DNA of 64,000 nucleotides from Lineus longissimus (lineage: Eukaryota > Nemertea > Pilidiophora > Heteronemertea > Lineidae). Location of the stretch: assembly GCF_910592395.1 (NCBI RefSeq), contig NC_088323.1, positions 10,401,501-10,465,500 on the forward strand, written 5' to 3'. Under the pieces are notes generated by a model. The model did not search any database, was not told the DNA's origin, and worked only from the letters and a program-made list of their open reading frames with translations. Each line of letters starts with the position of its first letter. Position 1 is the first letter of the stretch. Shown here one piece after another: positions 1 through 9,710 of this stretch. The position numbers were made by a program, and so were the translations under genes.

Positions 1-22
1 AAATGTTTGTTTTGCATTTCAG

Positions 23-341
23 AATGGAATTAGCTGCCATTCACTTCAATGAGAATGGTCACAAAGTGTTATGAAATTACCTATTACTCGTTATACTAAC
101 CATATACCTTATATAGCTTACTAATCATCACGTGACCTGTATCTTTATATATCTTAGTTACTTTAATAAACTGGCTTATACCTGTCGACCGTTGTGCGTG
201 TTGCATCTATGCCTGAGCAAGAAACAGAACACAAAGGGCAAAAGAAATCAAGTGATGGGAAGCATTGTTTCAACATAAAGTTTCCAAAAAGTTGTGGAGG
301 ACAATATGTTGTGGTGCCGGTGCAGAATACCTGTACATATG
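23..341 (+). pseudogene. Penultimate exon of an unnamed gene, split by a solo LTR
   Basis: The exon starts after a TTTCAG acceptor at 17-22. It is open from 23 to 66, is interrupted by a 165-bp LTR (67-231), resumes at the duplicated target CAAAG (232) and ends at 341 before a GTAAGA donor. Without the LTR and one target copy the reading is uninterrupted and includes LAAIHFNENG and, near the end, VVVPVQNTCTYG. It ends in phase 1, which matches the exon at 12160-12335. The same right half occurs again at 9540-9649. The segment resembles the C-terminal part of a large family of uncharacterised invertebrate and fish proteins. I do not know a function and give none. Confidence 0.6.
67..231 (+). 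mobile_element. Solo LTR of the Gypsy element
   Basis: This 165-bp LTR begins TGTTATG and ends GAACA (TG...CA). It is flanked on both sides by the 5-bp direct repeat CAAAG (62-66 and 232-236). It matches the 3' LTR at 9375-9539 nearly base for base; one visible difference is TGAAATTACC against TGATATTACC near the start. Exon sequence follows it directly rather than a primer-binding site, so here it is a solo LTR and not the 5' LTR of the full element. Confidence 0.85.
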
Positions 342-381
342 GTAAGACAACTAACTTGTCATTAACAAAAACATGAAGCTA

Positions 382-510
382 TATACCTTATATAGCTTAC
401 TAATCATCACGTGACCTGTATCTTTATATATCTTAGTTACTTTAATAAACTGGCTTATACCTGTCGACCGTTGTGCGTGTTGCATCTATGCCTGAGCAAG
501 AAACAGAACA
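382..510 (+). mobile_element. 5'-truncated 5' LTR of the full-length Gypsy element
   Basis: About 129 bp match LTR positions from roughly base 37 to the end. The first ~36 bases are missing and replaced by exon/intron sequence that ends GAAGCTAT. The junction has microhomology (TAT/ATAT). The LTR is followed at once by a primer-binding-site-like sequence. The truncated start marks the join between the solo-LTR copy and the full-length copy of this locus. Confidence 0.8.
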
Positions 511-528
511 TGGTGACAGAAGTGGTCA
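511..528 (+). promoter_or_regulatory. Primer-binding site of the Gypsy element
   Basis: TGGTGACAGAAGTGG follows the last base of the LTR. TGG immediately after the LTR is the usual start of a tRNA-complementary minus-strand primer site in LTR retrotransposons. I cannot say which tRNA is used without a tRNA set. Confidence 0.6.
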
Positions 529-555
529 CTCTTCGACGATCATAACGTTCTTAGG

Positions 556-1539
556 GTGGACTATCAGTATTCATGGACTATGTCGTCCGATGACGAGACA
601 GAGGAGGAAAACACGGGCCCACAAATAGTCATGGCAGAACGTCCGAATCTCAAGCCGCCGGCACCTCTTGCTCTAACGGGGAATATTTCGGCGAATTGGA
701 GGCGATGGAAGCAGAAATTTACGATATTTCTAACGGCATCACGGATAACGGAGGAACCTGTCAAGGTCGCTCTTCTTCTCCACTCAATCGGAGATGAAGG
801 ACTGGAAGTTTTCAATTCATTTGGATTACCTGATGATGTCGAATACGCCCCGCTTATTCAAAAATTCGAGGAATATTGCACGCCTCAGAAGAATGTAACA
901 TTTGAACGCCATAGATTCAATTCAAGGATACAGCAGGAAGGCGAGTCCTTTGACTGTTTCCTCACGGATATAAAAATAAAAGCCAAGGACTGTGAATTTG
1001 ACACTCTAAGAGACTCCTTAATAAAGGATCGCATTGTATTTGGCATACGAATGGATCGCACGAGGGAACGTCTGCTTAGGGAGAAGGAACTCACCCTCAC
1101 CAAGGCGATAGATATATGCCGGGCAGCTGAGTTAACCAAGGAACAGATGAGTTCGCTGTCTAACGGACAGCGGCGTGATGAACAGACTCACAAAACAGTA
1201 AATGCAGTAGGCCGACAAGGATACAACAAAGCCGCCTCGGGTTATCATAACCAATCAACGTATAAAGGCAGCGGACCCAAGTGCGGGAATTGCGGGACTT
1301 TTCATCAACCACGGCAATGTCCTGCCTATGGCAAACAATGCAAGGGTTGCAAAAGGCTAAATCACTTCATCCGCTGCTGCAGGTCAACCAATAAACAAGT
1401 CCACAGCGTAGAGGAGGAGGACGATGACGGTACGTACGAGTCTTTGTTCATTGGCAGCATCAATCAGTTAAAGGGAACAGACGAGTCTGATCAACAATGG
1501 CTAACGAAACTGAAGATGGTCAGCGGCAGGTTTTCGTGA
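556..1539 (+). CDS. gag: Gypsy Gag polyprotein
   Basis: This 327-residue ORF is acidic at its start, then has a helical capsid-type region, and ends with two closely spaced zinc knuckles: CX2CX3HX4C (1282-1320) and CX2CX4HX3C (1339-1380). Zinc knuckles in this position are the nucleocapsid RNA-binding motif of LTR retrotransposons. The first ATG of the frame, about 45 bp after the primer site, is taken as the start. The pol frame overlaps its 3' end by about 43 bp in another frame, which suggests Gag-Pol expression by frameshifting or reinitiation (inference). The frame is intact. Confidence 0.85.
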   Translation: MDYQYSWTMSSDDETEEENTGPQIVMAERPNLKPPAPLALTGNISANWRRWKQKFTIFLTASRITEEPVKVALLLHSIGDEGLEVFNSFGLPDDVEYAPLIQKFEEYCTPQKNVTFERHRFNSRIQQEGESFDCFLTDIKIKAKDCEFDTLRDSLIKDRIVFGIRMDRTRERLLREKELTLTKAIDICRAAELTKEQMSSLSNGQRRDEQTHKTVNAVGRQGYNKAASGYHNQSTYKGSGPKCGNCGTFHQPRQCPAYGKQCKGCKRLNHFIRCCRSTNKQVHSVEEEDDDGTYESLFIGSINQLKGTDESDQQWLTKLKMVSGRFS

Positions 1540-2066
1540 ATTTAAAGATAGATACGGGAGCACAGGCCAACGTGCTGCCGTATAACCTATTCAAGCGGAT
1601 CTGTAACAAACGAGATCTCATAAAAACGAAAATACGGTTAACCACTTACGACGGAACACAGCTACCGGTGGCAGGGAGTTGCAGGATTCGATGCATATAC
1701 AAGGATAACACGTTTTACGAGGATTTCGTAGTAGTGGACAAACGCAGTGATCCGGTCCTAGGGCTTCGCCCATCTGTCAAGATGAATTTGCTTCAATGTA
1801 TCGATGCGCTTAATAGGCCTACGTCCGATAGTGAATGCATACTCGACGAATATAAGGATATATTCGAAGGTCTTGGTTGTCTAGATGTGCCAGAGCATCA
1901 TATTGAAATTGATCCATCAGTGACACCAGTGATTCATGCGCCGAGGAAATTTCCCATTGCAATGCGGGATAGATTCAAAACTCAACTTGATCGATTGGTT
2001 GGTATGAATGTGCTCAAAAAAGTGGATGAGCCCACTGATTGGGTAAATTCAATTGTGTTAGTTGAA
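1497..2066 (+). pseudogene. pol: Gypsy Pol, 5' part: protease and start of reverse transcriptase
   Basis: The frame opens with a retroviral-type aspartic protease. The catalytic DTGA is encoded at 1551-1562. It is followed by the usual protease-RT linker and the first RT block, ending near the conserved WVNSIVLV (2038-2063). Pol sequence then stops abruptly at 2066, where a repeat beginning CAAGAGGCCC is inserted. The open frame runs on into the repeat to 2153 but is no longer pol. The remainder of RT resumes near 6555. Confidence 0.85.
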
Positions 2067-3224
2067 CAAGAGGCCCAAGGGCCTGGCGCTCAGCTGAGTT
2101 GTTGCTGCGTTGTTCGTATATATTACATTACTCGTCAAACTCTACTAAACTAAGGACTCAAAGCCTAAGGATATTAGCTTCTGGATGTGTAACAGTGAAT
2201 TACGGTAGACTGGCGCAATCTACTTCAAGCAAGCTCCACCCTTGCAATGTGTGCGCAAACAGATAACCTAACCTATATTGGACCATCAATTCTACACACA
2301 GCAACATGATTCATCCTCAGCTGTTACCATGATGATGATGATGATGATCCTTTTCGCAAATTGGTCGTCTTCTGTCTTTCTTCCATACTTCAGTGCCACC
2401 GGATGTAGTCTGCCCTTGTGGAGGGATCCTTTCAGCACCGGGACACAAGAAACAAGACACAAGAGACTAACCCAATCACCCGCTTTTGGCTGGGTAGAAA
2501 TGGGTAAATCTCACAGACTGGACCTTAAACTCTACTGCCGACGTGTGAGGCCGGTCTGACAGATGAGTAAGTGGGGTCCACCTAATGCAGAAGGCACCAG
2601 TTTCCCTAACTAAAAGGGTAACATTAACAAAATGCTCTACCCAACTCTATTATTGCCTAAAGGCCTGTGTACACTAGTAAAATATTAGCAACATTTTTAC
2701 ATTTCCAGTTGCAACAAATGTTGCAAAAATGTTGCGCAGTGTGTACAGAGCAAAACGCGTCTTACAACATGTTGTAAAATTGTTGCAAATTAAATGCAAT
2801 GCAATTCTTTGTTGCATGTTGTAAAAATGTTGCAAACTCTTCAGCCAATCAGAAATAGGATTTGCGTCATGTGATCTACCGGAGTTCATGTGACTTGAAC
2901 AAGAAGCAGGTATAGCAACTCTCAAGTGAGTGTCTTGCTTCGTAGGGTGATGAAACCTTTTCTAGAAGTTTTTGTGTGACGGCTTGTCAGTCAGCCGCAA
3001 CTCCTTTAGGCTGCGTATCCATAGGCTGTTCCGTGCCCTGCACAACATTCCCTTTTTACCGCCTGGCGCGCCACACGGACAATGAACCTTCGTTGGTGTT
3101 ATTGATCGTTCCCATAGGTTATGCCGTGTCACATTGCGGGCTTATATGCACTGTGGATTGGGAATATAGGCCCATATTGGGATTGAACATGTCCATTCTT
3201 TTGCGAGTGAACAACACGGAAGCA

Positions 3225-3344
3225 ATGTCTGAGGCGAAATTAATTCAAGAGGTTCATCAACGGGAACTACTCTGGGACCCCGAAACTGATGATTATCATA
3301 ACGAGCACGAACCTGTAATTTGTTGCTTAAAAGTCAGGTTTTAA
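3225..3344 (+). pseudogene. MADF-like domain fragment
   Basis: From ATG 3225 the frame encodes LIQEVHQRELLWDPETDDYH, which has the start of a MADF/Myb-SANT-like DNA-binding domain (L-I-x-x-V, a W/Y-D, then Y-x-N/H). The sequence loses similarity after about 30 residues and stops at 3344, so it is a fragment or a first exon. Its place inside a Harbinger-like element makes a transposon-encoded DNA-binding protein likely (inference). Confidence 0.35.
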
Positions 3345-3621
3345 ATACATGTACATGTCAATTTGATGTTGCAAGTGAAAATACAAGTTACTTGTATTTT
3401 TATTTTCAATATTCATAAGAAATTGTCTTCTGAAATAATGACAGCGTGCGGATAAACGCGATTGACCGCTGCGAAATGAGGACTACAAAGGCCTACATGA
3501 CCAATGAAATGGCCAGGGCCATTGTGCTCACCTCATGTGGAGGAAAGATGGATAAAGAGCATGGTATTGTGTCATGTAGTGTTAGGTTTGATGTAGGTCC
3601 AAGCAATTACAATTTCCCCAA

Positions 3622-4520
3622 AATGGCCAATTTACAGTACATTCGACCTCTGTGACCTTGAAAAGTAGGTCAAATCAAAGAAGACCCGGGTGACACATTG
3701 AATGGTTGTTAGAAGTAGATGTACCTATGATATAAAATTGGTGCCAATCAGGCAAGTAATACTAGGAATAATGGTATTTTGAAGAATTTACGATTTGGCC
3801 CCCTCCCTGGAGGCCAAGCGGCAAATCAGATCGCACCAAACATCGGTACCTGAGACCACCTGACCAAGGGGTACATGTGTACTTAATTTGTGATCAATAG
3901 TCATTGCAGTTAAGAAACGTGCCATAGTTACGGCCTGACGGCCAATTTACGCCATTTGACCTCTGTGACCTTGACAAGAAGGTCAAATTAAAAACCTGTG
4001 TGACATATATTGTATGGCGGTTAGATGTACCCATGATATCAAATTGGTGGCAATCGGGCAAGAAGTTAAGGAATAATCAAATTTTTAAGGTTTTTGGATT
4101 TTGCCCCCTGGTGGTCAAGTGGTGAATCATATTGGACCAAACTTCGGTCCCTGAGATTACCTGACTAAGGGGTAAATGTGTACCAAATTTGGGATCAATA
4201 GTCATTGCAGTTTAGAAACGTGCCATCGTTACATCCTAACGGCCAATTTACACTATTTGACCTCTGTGACCTTGAAAAGGAGGGCAAATCAAAAACCCGG
4301 AGGATATATGATGCACCTTTGCTAGAAGTACCTACCATATTTTTTTCAAAATTTCCCGACTACTATTAAGGGAGATATTGCATATTTTCACTTTTAACGT
4401 TTGGCCCCCTGGTGGCCAAACCATGAAACGAATCGGACCGAAACTTGGTCTCCAAGGTGTCATTACATAAGGGTACATGTGTACCAAGTTTCAACTCAAT
4501 AGCTCTAACAGTTACGAAAC
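3622..4520 (+). repeat. Three ~300-bp imperfect tandem units
   Basis: GGCCAATTTAC followed by TTGACCTCTGTGACCTTG recurs at about 3622, 3940 and 4240. Each unit also holds a CCCCCTGG(T)GG(CC) block, a GGACC(A/G)AAACTT(C/G)GT block and a GTGTACCAA block. They form the body of the dispersed repeat that ends at 4620. The stretch has no gene. Confidence 0.65.
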
Positions 4521-4620
4521 GTGCCCTGCTAACGGACGACGGACAACGACGACGACGACGACGACGACGGACGCCACGGTATGGGATAAGCTCACCTCTG
4601 CTAAGAGGTGAGCTAAAAAG
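4520..4620 (+). repeat. GAC-rich tract and terminal hairpin of dispersed repeat
   Basis: (GAC)n-type sequence from about 4530 to 4573 is followed by GCTCACCTCTGCTAAGAGGTGAGC (here split as arms GCTCACCTCT and AGAGGTGAGC) and AAAAA. The same layout closes the outer insert at 6470-6554. Confidence 0.65.
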
Positions 4621-5103
4621 GAATATCCAATGGAGACTCAGGGCATAGTGCCAGGTCACAAGGCTGTTACGCCATAACGCCACACTACACAAGGGCATAC
4701 CCTATGGATACGCGGCCTTAACAGGCAGTGGTATGCCCCATCATCCACCCTCATTTTGATCCAGGGCCTGGTCCATATTCTCTTTGGTTATTTCGCCGCC
4801 TCTTCCGTCTCTCAACAATGACAGCTAAAATTGCTGCAGAAGCACTCAAAACACATCTTCTCTCCTTGGAATCATCCATTTTCCCTCCAAAATACCTATT
4901 TCCCTTTGTTCCCACTAAAAAGTTTGCAACAATTTACCAACATGTTGTAAAAATGTTGCGAATTTGTTGCAATTTTGTTGCTAGTGAACACAGGGCCTTG
5001 AAGGGCTTGTTGCAAAATTGTTGTAAAAATGTTGGTAAAATGTTGGTAAAATGTTGGTAAAATGTTGGTAAAATGTTGCTAATATTTTACTAGTGTACAC
5101 CCT

Positions 5104-6300
5104 GCTTAAGTCAAGTGAAACTCTTAACAAACCTTAGCAGAATGCCACCATTGAAATGTTGATAATAATGATAGCAAGTAAAAACTTTAAACAGATAGAC
5201 TTGATTTTTTTAACCAACTGCCACATGCGGTTTTCTTTATTTAGTAAATTTTGAGGTAAGTATTACAGAATAAAATACTTGAATACTAGAATTGCCTGGC
5301 TCTTCTGATAATTGCACTGGTGAACACCGAAGTCGATGGGATGTGCAAAGTCATAGCTCGATCCTCTCTCTTGGTCATCTTTGAGATGTGGTCACAAAAT
5401 ATGTTCAAATGCAGCTGCAGATCATTCCTGTCCTGCAAAACATGATGAGGTGAGGAGATAACATTTTAATTTTGATAGAATAGGTAAGCTAGCCAAGTTT
5501 TATATCAAATACAAGGCCAACAACAACTGATAAGGCGCTAGGGCCGAATGATCAAGGAAGTTCATTGATATGATTGGGAATACATTGTGATAAGAGTGAT
5601 GAATCGGCCCCGTTTGAAGCATTGTGCTATGTACAGTGTGCAAGTGTCAGTGTGTATCATATCGCATTTATTGTTTGTTGATATTTCAAATCGCTGGCGT
5701 CGATCCTCAATTACACTGTTTATGTACATTGCCAACGTTACCCGATGATATCAGAACGATGTTTATTATTGTCTTGTTTATTCACATTAGTTCTGCTATG
5801 TGACAAGAGTTATTTGTTGAGAAATCCATGATTTAAAGCCGGACTTTGACATCGTTTCTCAGACCAACCAAGCTGCATTTCGCAGATCGTTTTTCGACGA
5901 TCGTCGACGAACTATTTCAAATTAATCACATCCAATTAAACAATCCAAGCCTTCCCTAATGTCATCAACATGCAATAACACAAGCAGCCAAATATTATCG
6001 CCTATGAAATTGTGAATTTAATGAGAACTTACCTCTGAATTGACAGAACGCGATCTATTCCATAGCATGGTCTCCTTACGTCTGAACTGCGCAGACTCGA
6101 GACGTGACGTTCGCTGCATGTGTGATTGGACGTGGGATAACTCGCGCGAAATTTAAAATGCTCTTCTTGGGGGGTGCTCACTAAATTGCGCCAGTAACAC
6201 CACCTGGTGAGAAATTCATGAACTACGCCTATTGATAATGAAAGAGAAAGCTTTGCTCTATAAAATTAGATTTGATTCATGATCCCCAACTGAGAAATCA
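5104..6300. other. Stretch without a recognised gene
   Basis: This is part of the outer insert to the right of the Harbinger-like element. It has only short ORFs. A CTCGCGCGAAAT run near 6143 and CGATCGTCGACGA near 5898 are local palindromic curiosities. I see no domain or RNA signal. Confidence 0.5.
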
Positions 6301-6468
6301 GCTGCTGGAAAAGTTTTTGGAAAATTTCGCTCGGTGCCACCTAGTGGCCAAACCGCTCATCCTGCCGGACCCACATTTGGTCTATTCAGGAGTCCTGAAG
6401 GGTCTCAACGCCTCAGAGGGAAAATCTATCGCCTATCCACCATAGTTTTGAAACGTGCCTGTTTAACG

Positions 6469-6499
<31 letters not shown>

Positions 6500-6554
6500 G
6501 GACACTCATTCTACCACTTACTCATATGAATAGCTCAGCTTTTCAGCTGAGCTA

Positions 6555-8721
6555 AAAATCAGATAAATCGCTACGTATTTGTTTAGATCCGAAAGATTTA
6601 AACACTGCTGTGAAACGGGAGCATTTTCCATTGATCACATTGGATGAAATTAGCACTAAACTCGCTGGGGCGAAGTACTTTACTGTTCTTGACGCGTCCA
6701 ATGGATTCTGGCAACAAAAGTTGGATACGGAAAGTTCTATGCTCACAACATTCAACACATGTTTTGGGAGATATTGCTTTCTCCGTCTTCCGTTCGGAAT
6801 CTCCTCGAGTGCTGAAGTGTTTAATAAAGCAGTGACGCAAATTCTGGAAAATTTGGAGGGAGTCATCAGCTACATCGACGATTTGTTAGTCTGGGGACGC
6901 ACGAAAGAGGAACACGACGAGCGACTTAGGAAAGTATTGGATCGCCTACGGGAGAAGGGGTTAAAGCTCAATAGACGCAAATGCAGAGTTGGACTCTCAG
7001 AGGTTGTTTACATAGGAGGATTACTAAGTGCAGATGGGGTCAAACCGGACCCGCAGAAAGTGCAAGCAATCGTGGATATGCCTCAACCAGATTGCAAGGC
7101 CGCATTACGCAGATTTCTAGGACTAGTAACATACTTTGGAAAGTATTTGCCGAACTTGTCAGACATTACGTCACCGCTCAGGCAGCTTCTTCCAGAAGAT
7201 GCTGAGTGGGCTTGGCTGAAACAGCAGTCCGATGCTGTAGCGCAATTAAAAACAATGTTGACAACAGCACCAACGCTGAAATTCTATGATGTAACAAAAC
7301 CAGTGACATTGACAGTTGATGCATCTCAGAAAGGACTAGGTGGCACCATTTTGCAAGATGGGGCACCGATAGCTTATGCATCAAGGGCATTAACGCCAAC
7401 CGAACAGCGTTATGCCCAGATTGAAAAAGAAACATTAGCAGTTGTGTTTGGGTGCGAGCGTTTCCACCAATTCTTATATGCGCGGAATTTTGACGTCGAA
7501 TCAGATCACAAACCACTTGAGTCAATTCTTAAGAAACAATTTGGGCAGACACCGCCCAGAATTCAGAGATTTCTACTGAGGTTGCAAAAGTACACTTTCA
7601 ACTTGCGTTTTGTGCCTGGTAAGGAAATGTATGTAGCTGACGCGTTAAGTCGAGCATACTTGAAGGACTCAGATCATGATAATGAACTCTCACAGGAAGC
7701 CCAATTACAAGTTCATGCGCTAGTGTCTAGCTTACCAATAACCGCAGGAAAAGCTGATGAGCTAAAACGTGAAATACAAACTGACTCTGAATTGCAGACA
7801 TTGTATAAAACTATAGAATCAGGTTGGCCGGAAAATTGTTCTGAAGTTCCAGATGTCGTGAAACCATACTGGAACTGTCGCGATGAACTATACATTACTG
7901 AAGGATACATATTCAAAGGACACAAAATTGTGATTCCGCCATCAATGCGCAAAGACATGCTGCAAAAAGTGCATGAGGGACATCTAGGAATAGAAATGTG
8001 TCGAAGACGTGCGCGGGAGGTCATATATTGGCCAGGACTAAATAGTCAAATCGCTGAAATAGTCTCAAAATGCACAACATGTCAGAAACATTGCAATAAA
8101 CAGCAAAAGGAACCGCTCATGTCGCATCCCATACCGCAAAGGCCGTGGCAAAACATATCTAGTGATCTATGTGTGGTCTATGGGAAGGACTACTTAGTGA
8201 TAGTTGATGCGTACTCAGGCTATTTCGAGATAGCACTGCTTGAGGACACTACAAGTGAAACCATAATCAAACATTGTAAATCTATATTTGCGCGCCATGG
8301 AATACCTGACGAATTCTTCACAGACAATGGTTCTAATCTAGTTAGCCGGAACTTTCAAGCTTTCGCAAAAGCATGGGAATTTAAGCTGGTGACATCATCA
8401 CCAAGATTCCCACAATCAAATGGACTAGTTGAAAAAGCTGTGCAGACCGTCAAGAAAATTCTCAAGAGAAGCTTCTCCACAGGAGAAGACCCGTATCTAG
8501 GACTTTTAGCATACAGGAGTACACCACGTGAAGCAGACATGGCATCGCCTGCCAAGTTGCTTATGGGTAGAAACCTGCGCACGAGGTTGCCAACGGCAAC
8601 TTCACAACTCCTACCAGCGGATGCAGTCAAAGTTCAGCAGCAGATACAAACGCGACGGGATACGGCAAAGGCATTCTTTGATGGGAAGTCTAGAGCACTC
8701 AAACCTAAACCCCGGCGATAA
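6555..8721 (+). pseudogene. pol: Gypsy Pol, 3' part: reverse transcriptase, RNase H, integrase
   Basis: Pol resumes straight after the insert. The RT active site YIDD is at 6871-6882. A Ty3/Gypsy RNase H domain follows (about 7300-7660, with DASQKGLGG and the SDHKPLE strand). Next come the HHCC zinc-binding integrase N-terminus (about 7970-8090; GHLG, C..C) and the DDE catalytic core (D near 8164-8205, DNGSN near 8321, E near 8431). The order RT-RNaseH-IN defines Ty3/Gypsy; a Mag/SURL-like clade is possible. The frame ends early at 8721, while the C-terminal integrase tail continues in another frame. The gene is therefore broken twice: by the insert and by a small frameshift near 8690-8715. 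Confidence 0.9.
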
Positions 8722-9046
8722 TGTTATCATAACCTCTCCGGATAAACAGGGATCCCCAGGAATTGTGGAACAGCAGACATCTGATCCGAGATCATATCTG
8801 GTCAGAACAAGGAATAACACTTTGCGACGTAACCGTAGACACCTCTGCCAGGTGCCCAGGGGCAGTATCCAGGAAAATGACCTGGAACAGGAAATTGAAG
8901 ATGTAGACTCTGACGCAACAATCTCTAATGAAAGACTAGAATCTCGTGAGAATGAACTCCTCATAAACACTACGCCTGACACCCCGCAGTTAGTTACAAC
9001 AAGGTCAGGTCGTCTAGTCAGACCACCGGATAGAAATGGTCATTAG
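8700..9046 (+). pseudogene. pol: Gypsy Pol C-terminal tail in shifted frame
   Basis: The frame continues with LNPGDNVIITSP, a typical integrase C-terminal beta-barrel strand, then a basic and acidic tail ending TRSGRLVRPPDRNGH. This R-x-G-R-x-x-R/K-x-P-x-R ending is common in Gypsy Pol. It is displaced by one base from the 6555-8721 frame. Confidence 0.75.
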
Positions 9047-9374
9047 TTCAACTTATGCTAAAGTTACTCAACTCAACAGATGTGAATAGACTGATTAATT
9101 AGAGCAGACCAGCCTCTAATCTCTTGTGTTTAGGTTTCGGAAAATGCGTGTGGTTCTTATATAACTTTTAAATGTTTATGTTTTATCATTAGCGTGACCT
9201 TAGTTCAGTTCATAGTTATTTTCATTCAGACATAACAAGGTGATTTACTTGCAGACTATTTGGATTAATCTTTATTCAGCGTCTCGTGCGATATGAGTTT
9301 TTGATGTTTGTAATTGACTCTTGAATTTGCAGTTAACTATTTTGTGTTGCTTTGCTTCCTCTCCGTAAGGGGGA

Positions 9375-9539
9375 TGTTATGATATTACCTATTACTCGTT
9401 ATACTAACCATATACCTTATATAGCTTACTAATCATCACGTGACCTGTATCTTTATATATCTTAGTTACTTTAATAAACTGGCTTATACCTGTCGACCGT
9501 TGTGCGTGTTGCATCTATGCCTGAGCAAGAAACAGAACA
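9375..9539 (+). mobile_element. 3' LTR of the Gypsy element
   Basis: This 165-bp LTR (TGTTATG...GAACA) is preceded by the purine-rich AAGGGGGA at 9367-9374, the polypurine tract. It is followed by target duplication CAAAG (9540-9544). The near identity with the solo LTR at 67-231 implies recent insertion. A TATA-like TTTATATA lies inside, but I do not assign a transcription start. Confidence 0.9.
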
Positions 9540-9649
9540 CAAAGGGCAAAAGAAATCAAGTGATGGGAAGCATTGTTTCAACATAAAGTTTCCAAAAAGT
9601 TGTGGAGGACAATATGTTGTGGTGCCGGTGCAGAATACCTGTACATATG
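9540..9649 (+). pseudogene. Right half of the interrupted exon (second copy)
   Basis: This copy is identical to 232-341 and ends TATG before GTAAGA. It reads GHKGQ... through CTYG in the same frame and joins in phase to the exon at 12160. It shows that DNA to the right of the 3' LTR is the native gene and that 232-381 is a duplicate of it. Confidence 0.7.
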
Positions 9650-9710
9650 GTAAGACAACTAACTTGTCATTAACAAAAACATGAAGCTATTCATCAGTCA
9701 AATAAGTGCC

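Larger units (their letters stand above)
2667..5100. mobile_element. Harbinger/PIF-like DNA transposon inside the insert
   Basis: The ends are inverted copies: GTGTACACTAGTAAAATATT from 2667 and its complement finishing at 5100, with the match extending about 30 bp. The flanks are CCT (2664-2666) and CCT (5101-5103), a 3-bp duplication typical of PIF/Harbinger. Subterminal DNA is rich in GTTGCAA/TTGCAAC motifs, with an 11-bp AAAATGTTGGT tandem run at about 5026-5070. An internal fragment resembles a MADF domain, which fits the Myb-like partner protein of Harbinger elements. No transposase is visible. Confidence 0.6.
2067..6554. mobile_element. Nested insertion splitting the Gypsy pol gene
   Basis: The insert begins CAAGAGGCCCAAGGGCCTGG and ends GCTGAGCTAAAA after a GACA/GACG-rich tract and a small hairpin. 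The same left end recurs at 61716. The same right-end design (GACGGAC-type tract, hairpin, AGCTAAAA) recurs at 4520-4620 and, reversed, at 29800 and 38694. It therefore looks like a dispersed family. Inside it sits a Harbinger-like element (2667-5100), which in turn holds another copy of the family's 3' portion. The exact target duplication is unclear (a short A-rich run). Confidence 0.65.

Noticed and set aside
6150-6310. Separate element between the Harbinger-like copy and the outer repeat's right end
   Set aside because: Short palindromic bits only. No inverted ends or target duplication could be defined.
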